64,000 nt of DNA, taken from positions 2,003,322 to 2,067,321 of the forward strand of contig OX453273.1 of the NCBI GenBank assembly GCA_949710005.1. The letters are read 5' to 3'. The DNA comes from Ricordea florida (taxonomy: Eukaryota; Cnidaria; Anthozoa; Corallimorpharia; Ricordeidae). A program made the translations under genes and the position numbers. The first letter of the stretch is position 1, and each line of letters begins with the position of its first letter. Positions 55,470 through 64,000 of the stretch are shown in pieces. The notes beneath the pieces are model-generated. The model was given only the letters and a program-made list of their open reading frames with translations, was not told the origin of the DNA and did not search any database.

Positions 55470-58400
55470 TTTAAGACCCTGAGTGTTGGTCCAGCCAGGG
55501 TTTGAACCCGTAACCTTCCGCACGGTAGTCCGGTGCTCTACCAACTGAGCTAACCTGGACTCTAAGATCATCTATTTTTATTTTTAGTGAATTTTTAGTT
55601 CTGAAGGGGTGCTAAATAGGAGTTATTAAGTGAGTCTCATGTCCCAAAGATACAACTATGTTATATTTTATTTGATTGTTTATCTTGCTGCTGTCAAGGA
55701 TTTGTTTTTATGGAACAAACGGCAGCAGCTTTATTTGTAATATCCCTCTTAAGAACTCATATCTTTGAGTAGCCGGCATGTTTGTGACGAGTAGCCGATG
55801 GTTTTCTCCAGTCACCGGAACTTCTGGAAAACTCTGATCAATTACTTCCATTGCTTCCCCTCCTTTACTTTCTGTAACTCATACGAGAATGTGTTCTATT
55901 CTTTACTGTACTATTTCTTTTAAGATATCATTCCATATTCTACTTCCCCTAATTCAGCCTTCCCATACATGATCTACATGTTTGTTCTATTTGTGCCATC
56001 CTTACTCCAACTTTTGTTAAGTCTTCAATTTTTTTCTCTGCAGATGTAGCAATTTCAACTGTTGCAAGTTTTAACCGCATGAAACAGAAGACAGATGACA
56101 TAGGTCTTGTTATCAAAGCCATGAAGATGTCATCACTGCTTGAGGTTAAATATTAAACAAATATAAGATAAATAAATAAACCGTTATTCAGTATAATGAA
56201 GTTTTTCATTGCTGCTAATTACAGTAAATACTAAGTTGAATAATCATGGCTATTTAAAGAAAAAATCTTGGGCTAATTTATTAGGTTGAAAAAACTTAAG
56301 TTTTTTATTGTATAAGCAATTTTGACTATTTTAATTTGAATCTTAGATGATAATTTTGCAGTTTTTTTTTAAATATAAAACATTAACTTTTTTAGGTTAG
56401 TGAGGATGACACAATGGTACGACGTAAAACTCCAATCCCAGAACCAAGAAATGTTGATAAAGAAACAATATATGTGGTAAGGACAAAAGTGGTACATGAA
56501 AATCAAAAGTGTAAAATTGGTAAGGTGTTAGTAAGAATAAATTTGCTGACTAGCTAGGTAAACTTTTATGGTTACTTCTGGACAGCATTATATCCTAGGC
56601 ATGTACTATTTCTGTATTATTTGTGTGTATTTCAGTGTGTGATGCTGTTGATAAACTAGTTAAAACTGCTTTAATTAGAAAAGAATCTAGGGTTTTTGTG
56701 ATCTAGAAGATTAGTAGTACTGTAGCTAGCATGTCAAATATCTTCCTTCAAATCTAGAAATCTGAAGGTGGGTTTTAAAGCAAGCCCAACAGAGAATGCT
56801 GATGTTTGTTGTTTCCTTAGGCATGAAATGACAATAAACTTCTTTGAATTTAATCACACTCTGCTTATTTTAAAGGAAAACCTCCCATCATATGCTGATC
56901 ACAACTGGGTTAAAGACATCTTTAGCAAGTTTGGTACAGTGCTGTATGTTAGGTAATATCATTAGCTTCTTGGTTCTTAAATGTAGCAAGTGTCTAGTAC
57001 AGCAGTGTCTTCATGATTGCATAGTACTTCCCTACCACATCACAGGCATCAGAAGCCACGCACAATCCCTTTCTTCTCCTGATTGAGCAACAACTCATTT
57101 GCTATTTTGTTAACATCCCCACGAAGGATCTAAGGCAAAGACGGACTACTCACAGTCTATGTGCGTAATTACTTCAACAGTAACAACAGAACTGTAATTT
57201 TCGTATCAAATTTTCCATGCTGAACTAGAATCTGATATTTCAGTATTTACAAGTCAGATTTCACCCTTGCTACTGTAGTTAATTAAAATTAATAGAATTT
57301 TGGCAGAAGTAACCGCCAACCAGTTAGCTCAGTTGGTGGAGCATGAGACTATTGTGCAGGCAGTCATTGGTTTGAATCTCGGCCAGACCATCACTCAGTG
57401 CTGCCTTTGCAATAACATCTGTAAATGGTTAGACTTTCTAGTTTCTCAGATAAGGACGATAAACCATTGGTCCCATCTAACAACCCCTGTTTGTAATAAG
57501 TTTGAAGAGCGGGGCATGGTTCCCGGTGTTGTGGTCTGGCCCTTGTAAATGTAATTTCATATGTCTTCCATATTGATTGTGTTATGGTGCATTTAATTAC
57601 CAGTATACATATAGAATTTGTACCTTATAAATGATTTGTTATTATTATTATTATTGTTATCATTATTATTACATTGTTGTGCTTAGCTTTTCTGTTACCA
57701 GTGTGGTGTTAAGTATTGCACAGTAAGTAATCCATTTTTCAACAACGTTACAATAAACAGTGAAAAATAGTATTTTTTTGTTCCAGTATTCCTCGTTTTA
57801 AACATAATGGGGAAATCAAAGGATTTGCTTTCGTGGAGTTTGAAACTCCAAAACAAGCTGAAGAAGCGGTCCAGGTAAACAGAGCTATTGCTTCATTTTT
57901 CTACAGTGCATGTCAAGCAGATTTACCGGAGTTAATTGATATAGGTAATAAAAATTATGGTTTCAAGTGCAGTTTGGAATAAATAATCACAAATGAACCT
58001 GTTGGGCAAGAGAAATTTGTTGTCTTTGAAAAATTTATTTGTTCTTATTTATACAACATTGCACTCTAAATCATTTGATAATGTACGTGCAAAATTTAAT
58101 TTCACCTTTCTGTACTCATTGTCAACTTTCTGCACTGTTAAGTTTGGGATTAATTGACGTGCTCTAAGCCAATCAGGGTGTTGAAATTTTGCATGTATAT
58201 TATTACATGAACAATTACTGTGATCAAGTGCTTTATCCAACTTCTCTGGCTTTGTTGCTCACCTCTACATTAGGTTTGAAGTATGGAATGCTGCTCCCTC
58301 TTTGGTTGTTTACAGAATCAGTTTATTATAGGTAGCAGTATAATATTATTCAGGGAAGTGTTAGGATGGAAAGATAATTGCGTAAGTATGTTATGGAGGA

Positions 58401-61400
58401 AGAATAAAGCATAAATTCTGGCGGGGTTTGAGTGGCTGGTTTGCTGGCTGAGTTAGTGACTTCTTGGATGGTAAATAGCTGACTCACAGACTTACTTACA
58501 TGACTGATTGGCTGGCTGGCTAGTTGACTACTGACTGGCTGACAGGTTTATTTACGTGACTGATTGACTGGGTGGCTGACTTACTGACTGATCAACTGAT
58601 TGACTGGCTGATTGACAGACTGTTTCATTGACCGTTTGACTGATTGCTTATATGGCTGATTGACTGACTGGCTGGCTGACTAGCTGACTGGATGACTGAC
58701 GGGATGTCTGACTGACTGATGGATAGACGCTCAGAAAGAATGATTCATTGACTTGATAACTGAATGGCTGATTTTATTTTTTTTTCCAAAATTTGATGTA
58801 GATGTTTAATAAAGGAACCAAGCAGTCTGAATTAGCTGCTGAAAATGGCTCAAGCACAGAACAGTTGAACGATCAGCACAAAGCCAAAGGAAAACGAAAA
58901 CGATCACACAGCGAGTCAGAAGTGGACTCACAAAGACACAAGGTACAAAAACGACAAAGAACAACCAGCGAAACATCGGTGGACCTCGGCGAACAAGAAC
59001 AGCTCATATCTACGAGTTCAACACTGGATGTAACAGAAAAATGCAAGGAAATGAAAGCAAAAGCTGAGCATGAGGAAAGTGAATGCAGAACCAAAAGGAA
59101 AGAAAGGAAAATGGAAGGACCACTTGCTGATCAAGAAAACAGGCACAAGCGAGGAAGGAAAAGTGTGCGATGGGATGAGGAAAAAGAGAAGAGTAAAGAC
59201 AGTAAAGAGAGAAATGAAGACAGTGATGTAAACTCCTCAACTGGTGTAAAAAGAATCTGGGAAGAGTCAGACAGTGAAGATGACGAAGACGACGAAAGGA
59301 AAAGAAAAAGGGCGAGCCATGACTCACAGTGTTATGCTCAACAAGTTGATGGGGAAAATTCCAGTGGGGACGAAGGTGGTAAGGCAAGCAAGAAACAGAA
59401 AAAGAGGAAAAGAAAAAAGAAGGAGAAAAAGGAACATCGATTACCACACCTGCGAGTAATTCCCAAGTAAGTTCATGGTGTAATGGAGACATGACAGTGT
59501 AGTTACAGTTAGGTATGCCGGACTTCCCAGCCCTGGTGTTAGCACTGTATTGTTTCCTTAGACAAGAAACTTAACTCCACACTGTCTCTCTCCACCCTGG
59601 TGTATAAATGGGTACTGGCGATGTAATGCTGGGGGTGACCCTGCGTTGGACTAGCATCCCATCCAGGGGCAGTAACGGTAATCCCAGGTGCGTCATGCTA
59701 CTGAAACCGGGATAAGCTCTGACCGTGTGGGCCTCCTGTGGCTCGTGTGCGCCTTTACCTTTAAGTTGAAGGCGTCTAATCTCTTTGGAGACTCCGTAGT
59801 TAAAGGAACTGTGACACGAATTTACCTTATTTTATTTTTTCAGCTTTGCCAGAATTCAAAATATTGTATAAGAAATGTGTACACATATATATACTTATAT
59901 TAAACAAAAATTACGAATATACAAAATGCATACGACGCAGTGAAGTCATATCAACAAAGGGCAAGTACTGTGGTCCCATCAAAGACACAAATTAGTAAAA
60001 AAAGTAGATCTGATATGGATCAAACATTAGACACAAAAACGAATACTAATGGACATATTACGGCGTGAACCACTGAAACACGGACAAATCGTCTTTCAAT
60101 TATTTGCTGTTAGTCCCGGCTAACGATGGCGAGTGTTTGTGTCAGGATTTAAAATTATAAACACGTCCATGGACAATCATTGTCTCTTTGTGGTCTTTGC
60201 AATGAATTGACCGACAAGCTTCAAAAACTGCAAAATGGTGCTGTTCGGGTCATCACAAAGTCTGATTATTATTCTAGTGCTACTGCCCTTCGCGCTACAC
60301 TTGACTGGAATGACCTTTCTCTCAGAAGGATGAAATTCAAAATGAAACTTATGTTTAAAACGTTTAAGAATCAGACTCTGCAATACCTTCAAGGCCTGCC
60401 AACACCATTCAGCTCAAATTACGAACTAATGGATAAGGATTCTAAATCACTCTGCCCAATCCCCGTACTGATTACCTAAAACACAGTTTTTGGTACAGTG
60501 GGGCATTGTATACCTCTTATTAATCGAGTTCGAGGTCCGTACTGTAAAATACGGACCGAGACGGGGAAAAACGAGGATCCGTATTTTACAGTACGGACCG
60601 AGAAAACGAGGTTAATAAGATATTTATTATATCTCTGGAGTCATGTTGGCGACCAAAACAAACTTTAGCGGGCGGTACAGTGAAGTACGGCCCGCTAAAT
60701 TGACCAATCACAGCGCGCGTACTAACTGAGAGATATAATAATATGAAATAATCTTCCCCCAAAAGTCAGAGCAATTAGATCCCTTTCAATCGTTCAAAAC
60801 CGAAATCAATTGCCTAATGTCTACCTCGTGCTCCCACACGGCAAACATGTAAATCAGGTTTTATATTTTTCTTTAATCATTGTACTGATGTTTTTACCTT
60901 GTATACGTAAAGTCTATGTATGTGTTACTTTCAAGGTTAGAGTGGCTGGAACTCAAGAAAGAATACAAAAACATACAAAGGCAAGCCATGAAAAACTTAA
61001 AACAGAAACTTCAAGAGAAATCTGTGAAGGACCCAAACCAAGAAGAAAGCCAGAAACAGAAAAAGCCACAAGAATCTGATAGAAATAACGGTGGAAAAGA
61101 ACACGCCCACAAAAAGAATGGCCGAGGTTTGAAAGAGCTTTCTTACACACCTGGGGTGGTGTTGAAATTTGAGTTAAAGGAGAAACGAATAGCGAAGAAA
61201 GAGTTGAGGGTAAGGCATTATTATCATTGCCAGGAAACGGCACAGAAATGCACGCTAGTTAGATGCGAGCTATGCATGATAGAAATCAAAACACAATACT
61301 ACTTGTAAAATATTATCATGAAGAAAAGGAATAAAAAACGCGCCGAGTGCATTGCTGAGTTCTATAAGCCTTTGGGATTTTTTAAGAACATGAGAGAAGT

Positions 61401-64000
61401 GCTTAGGTATGGCTCGTGCTTCTCGCACTTCTTCAGTGTTCTTAAAAATTCCCAATTGTTTAAATAACTCAACAATGCACGAGGAACAAGATTTTTTATT
61501 CCTTTTAGAAAATGTCCAATGAAAATGCTTGTTTCGTCAAGGGAGTAGAGTGTGTGCAAGAGAATCGAAAGCCCGCTAGATTTATAACGTTCATATTCTT
61601 GGCTAAAATTAATGTAAGGCGATCAATAAAGTGGGAAAGTTGTGCTTCGAAATGATATCGGCGAAAAATAAAAGCATTACTATCGAGCTTACACAAGAAG
61701 ATTTGTGTGTGACGTAGCATGCGTGCATATGTTGAACAATAATGCACGCACGTGACGTAGGCCGCGTGTTTTATGGTGTCATAATGCACTCGTCCTGACC
61801 AATCTGCTTGTCATTATTTTTCACATGACCCTCCCCTCCCGAGCAAAAGAAAAGGAAGTCAATTTTGGATTAAAACATTATGACATAAAAGTATTGCTAA
61901 AATATTTCACGTGATCTCTCCCCCTCTCCTTTTCTCTAATTTTTTTTTTCGCATGCCCCCCCCCCAAACGCCACCAGCCTCCCCTCCCTCGTAAAAAATG
62001 AACGGTCCCTAAATTGCGTTTCTAGCCTCTGCAAATATGCGATTCATTTCATCTACTCGAATGGGCTGATCCCGACACTATACAGACAACTACGAATATT
62101 GATTACCAAGAATGTGTTTCATCTCTGATCAGTTGTTTTCTGGGCGGGATTTTACAATACGGAACATTCCTACTTATGATAATAATAAAAATTAATGTGA
62201 TATTTCTTATCAGGAAAAGTTCTCTTCTCATGCACCAGTGGCGTATGTAGACCTGGCTGACGGCGGCACACAGGTAAAGTTTAACGCAGATATGATGAAA
62301 TATACCTAGCTTTGGGTATGTCTCTCCAATTGCCCGTTATTTTATCCACTGCCAACAGAACGAACTATCAAACGCAATCTTTTAACGTTTTTGCTGCATT
62401 GTGGAAGATATAGCAATATGACACCACCACGTTGAATTAATGTTCAGGAGGTTTGCACGCAAACCATGAGATGGTCATGTCATTGTTGGCCTCGGAAACT
62501 CAAGAATATGCTTGCGTTGTTTCTTTTGTCTAGGGCTATGTACGTTTTTTCACTCCTGAAAGTTCCACGTTGGTTTGGAATCAAATGTCATCTTCGAGTC
62601 CCGAGTTCACTGTAGATCGACTCACAGGTGAGGACCTGTTCTCTTCTTCCAGCTGTAACAGTGAAAGTAGATTTTTGAATTGTATAAATTTATGAATGTC
62701 TGTATGGCTCTCCGAAAGAGCATTGTTATAAGGGCGATTCCTTGTGTTGATAAAGATGATGATGATAATAATGATGATGATGTTGGGGGCGACAGTGTTA
62801 CTGATGTTTTGTGACTGATTTGAAAAGACGTATCATTTCATGTCTAACTTGTTTTTCTTCAAAAGAAATCTGCACATTGAAACCAGGTGGACGATGACAC
62901 ATAGTTTGATGTGGTTTTATAATGAATATGACTGAAAAACTCATAATTCACCGTCCCGACGTTTATTGTCTTCTTCAGAGATGATAAGGTTTGGGGCTGT
63001 GGAGCTCCTTTTATGCCTGAATGAATAGTGTTGCTTTATTAAAAGGTGTAAACAAGCGTCGTGTAATAACCCGCTTGCCGTCGTCGCGCCTCAGTGAGCC
63101 TGGGCGCTATTGATATGCCAAGCTAATAAGCAAGGTTTTGATAGTAGTGGCAGTTAGTGGTGATAATTCGAGAACTATCCCAGCCAATAGTATGGTTTTT
63201 GTTTTCCTTTCTTGCGCACACCATAAACGCCGTAATTTCTTCATCTTGTCCTTTGTAGAAGAGGAGGAGAAGTCATATTGGGAGAAGATAAACGCTGATC
63301 GCAAGGCCAGGTTCAATTCCAAGAAAGAAAAGAGAAGAGGCACTGAGAAAGTAAATTGTCCCTTTGTTTGCTCTTCTTGTTCCACTGAAGTCTTAGAACA
63401 AGAACAACGACACGGGCTCCAAAGACAGCAGTCGTGTTGGATTAAATTCTCTTCCCACATTGTTTGTCATGCATAAGCACTGTAAAATGAATCAATGTCT
63501 ACTATTGTCACTCATCCACGTTTTTTCAATCCAATTTAACCGTCGTTTGCTCACGTGCCGCAGAAGTATTCAGCGGTCAACCCGTTGAGTGCTGGGAGAC
63601 CACACAATATCTAGCCGCCATACAGAAGTCTCCATTTTCCTTCCCGCGTCTTGAAAAAGGAAGAAAGTAGGAGAAGTGTGTACGTAGGCTCCTGGGCATC
63701 CCATAATGTTTTTCATGTGACAATAGGATTCAAGATGACCTTGATATCAGTGTGGCTATTTTGAGTTTGTTTTTCCTTTCTTGGACTTTGTCTGTCTGTT
63801 TTTTGTTGTTGTTGTTTTTTCGTTTATTGTTTTTGTTTATTTATCAGTGGTTTGTTTTTATTTCTGTGTGTGTTGCAGCTTTTTTGTGTTATACAGCAGT
63901 TTCTTTGGATTTTCTCTCTCTTAATGTTTTTTTTTTCTAAATATTTCTTCTTTTTGTTTAGGTCGCAAAAAAAGCGGATGCTTTCCAAGTAAAGATTCAA
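52578..64000 (+). CDS. LARP7: La-related protein 7 (7SK snRNP), 12 exons visible, 3' end beyond window
   Basis: LARP7 binds the 3' U-tract and last stem of 7SK RNA, stabilising the snRNP that holds P-TEFb; it also guides U6 modification. Exons: 52578-52682, 54528-54606, 56044-56144, 56396-56476, 56876-56952, 57787-57874, 58802-59466, 60936-61209, 62214-62273, 62534-62627, 63259-63350, 63962 onward. Phases agree throughout; 585 codons are seen (human 582), so only the extreme C-terminus may be missing. La motif ~28-105 (EFYFSDANLHKDRFLSQQI). RRM1 ~118-180 with RNP2 IYVENL and RNP1 KGFAFVEF (159-166). Exon 7 encodes a charged Lys/Glu/Ser linker of ~220 residues with many nuclear-localisation-like runs. 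The C-terminal xRRM (~470-575) has its RNP3-type VAYVD at 499-503, and RKARFNSKKEKRRGTEK lies in its alpha-3 extension. A MITE interrupts the exon 1 donor. Confidence 0.96.
52686..53419. mobile_element. pogo/Tigger-like MITE in LARP7 intron 1 donor
   Basis: Ends CAGTGGAACCCCGCCTTACG and the inverse of CAGTGGAACCCCGTTAATAC are flanked by TA (52684-52685 and 53420-53421). Inner ends stutter cccgttaatacggtcacc. Length 734 bp; no transposase. The TA target overlaps positions +2/+3 of the exon 1 splice donor. Confidence 0.9.
53422..54527. other. LARP7 intron 1, remaining part
   Basis: 54060-54430 resembles an old repeat: it starts cataggcatacagggcgctg, repeats aaatttgggcaa, and contains a C run near 54380 and ttcgcctgtgagcag at the right. 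Exact ends are not resolved. A 69-codon minus-strand frame at 53434-53643 has no recognisable features. Confidence 0.4.
54607..55082. other. LARP7 intron 2, AT-rich
   Basis: Only T-rich tracts and no recognisable element before the SINE at 55083. Confidence 0.4.
55083..55562 (-). mobile_element. tRNA-derived SINE, family A, long copy, minus strand
   Basis: Read on the minus strand it starts with a good tRNA-like head (aggttagctcagttggtaga, gggttcaaaccctgg). The family body follows, then a tail ending in gcgctttgaac-type sequence and (atta/atc)n. At about 480 bp it is the longest family A copy here and best defines the family. In LARP7 intron 2. Confidence 0.85.
57318..57545 (+). mobile_element. 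tRNA-derived SINE, family A, copy 4
   Basis: accagttagctcagttggtg..ggtttgaatctcgg head, then ctgtaaatggttagactttc and ataaggacgataaaccattg. In LARP7 intron 5. Confidence 0.82.
57640..57672 (+). repeat. (ATT)n-type microsatellite
   Basis: Interrupted run of ATT/ATC units following the SINE. Confidence 0.8.
57875..58427. other. LARP7 intron 6, first part
   Basis: No feature recognised. Confidence 0.4.
58428..58780 (+). repeat. Degenerate (GACTGACTGGCT)n minisatellite
   Basis: Some thirty tetramer-like steps (gactgactggctggctgac and variants) fill the end of LARP7 intron 6, ending just before the exon 7 acceptor. Confidence 0.85.
59510..59765 (+). mobile_element. tRNA-derived SINE, family B, plus-strand copy
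   Basis: cttagacaagaaacttaactccacactgtctctctcc, aatgctgggggtgaccctgc and ttggactagcatcccatcca match the inverse of 18650-18935; the tRNA-like head is lost or diverged. In LARP7 intron 7. Confidence 0.75.
60175..60905 (+). pseudogene. LINE 3' relic, split by a MITE
   Basis: 60180-60480 encodes the C-terminal end of a CR1-like RT (LTDKLQKLQNGAVRVITKSD, LDWNDLSLRRMKFKMKLMF). After the MITE at 60512-60745 the same protein resumes (LWNNLPPKVRAIRS, then frameshifted). Everything upstream is absent. In LARP7 intron 7, ending about 30 bp before exon 8. Confidence 0.78.
60512..60745. mobile_element. MITE family E, copy 2, nested in the LINE relic
   Basis: cctcttattaatcgagttcg..aaatacggaccgag, inverse inner block gtattttacagtacggacc, distal gtacggcccgctaaattgac..taactgagagatataataat, as at 34801-35075. 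Confidence 0.8.
61347..61478. mobile_element. ~130-bp hairpin MITE in LARP7 intron 8
   Basis: gtgcattgctgagtt..gggattttttaagaacatgagagaagtgc pairs with gcacttcttcagtgttcttaaaaattccc..aactcaacaatgcac. Confidence 0.8.
61480..62213. other. LARP7 intron 8, remaining part
   Basis: No feature resolved, apart from C/T-rich tracts at 61820-61990. Confidence 0.4.
62752..62788 (+). repeat. (GAT)n/(AAT)n microsatellite
   Basis: gatgatgatgataataatgat run in LARP7 intron 10. Confidence 0.9.

Noticed and set aside
59010-59492. 160-codon frame on the minus strand
   Set aside because: It is antisense to LARP7 exon 7; the Lys/Glu-rich exon makes a Phe/Leu/Ser-rich shadow.

Overview
This is animal nuclear DNA: intron-rich, AT-leaning, packed with DNA transposons, MITEs, tRNA-derived SINEs and LINE relics. 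The genes are conserved metazoan ones, and the repeat families (foldback MITEs, poly-G MITEs, integrase-core transposons, KIAA1958/Crypton-like recombinase relics) resemble those of anthozoan cnidarians (coral or anemone). That placement rests on recognition from memory, not on a search.

Five conserved genes can be assembled exon by exon, with matching phases at every junction used. (1) The 5' half of a SmgGDS/RAP1GDS1 armadillo gene on the minus strand (430-4285; its 3' half lies left of the window). (2) MRPS14, a mitochondrial ribosomal protein, in two exons on the minus strand (19781-24506). (3) ANKIB1, an ankyrin-IBR-RING E3 ligase, complete in 25 exons on the plus strand (24960-44975; 976 codons plus stop). 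(4) A Rab11-family GTPase in two exons on the minus strand (48852-50430). (5) LARP7, the 7SK RNA-binding protein, in 12 visible exons on the plus strand (52578 to the right edge). A single-exon two-transmembrane protein with a PPxY tail (13790-14371) and a doubtful 108-codon ORF (46566-46892) complete the gene list.

Layout: 0-4.3 kb RAP1GDS1; 4.3-13.8 kb a transposon graveyard with a LINE relic, a DDE integrase relic, a tyrosine-recombinase relic and two inverted copies of one MITE; 13.8-16.8 kb the two-TM gene and a 5'-truncated but open LINE reverse transcriptase; 16.8-19.8 kb repeats; 19.8-24.5 kb MRPS14, whose 4.3-kb intron holds a piggyBac-like remnant and a 1.4-kb element with 365-bp inverted repeats; 25-45 kb ANKIB1, whose introns carry many young insertions; 45-48.8 kb hairpin MITEs; 48.8-50.4 kb Rab11; 50.4-64 kb LARP7. 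MRPS14 and ANKIB1 are head to head with 453 bp between start codons, so they probably share a promoter region. Rab11 and LARP7 are also head to head, about 2.1 kb apart.

The genes do not form one pathway: they serve small-GTPase chaperoning, mitochondrial translation, ubiquitin ligation, recycling-endosome traffic and snRNP/transcription control. The most notable observations concern the mobile DNA: a pogo/Tigger-like MITE inserted inside the 5' splice site of LARP7 exon 1; a perfect 101-bp palindrome with 10-bp target-site duplications; a 1.4-kb element with long inverted repeats, 6-bp duplications and two convergent truncated ORFs; a 977-bp element with 8-bp duplications 24 bp after the first ANKIB1 exon; and a duplicated 3' splice site in ANKIB1.
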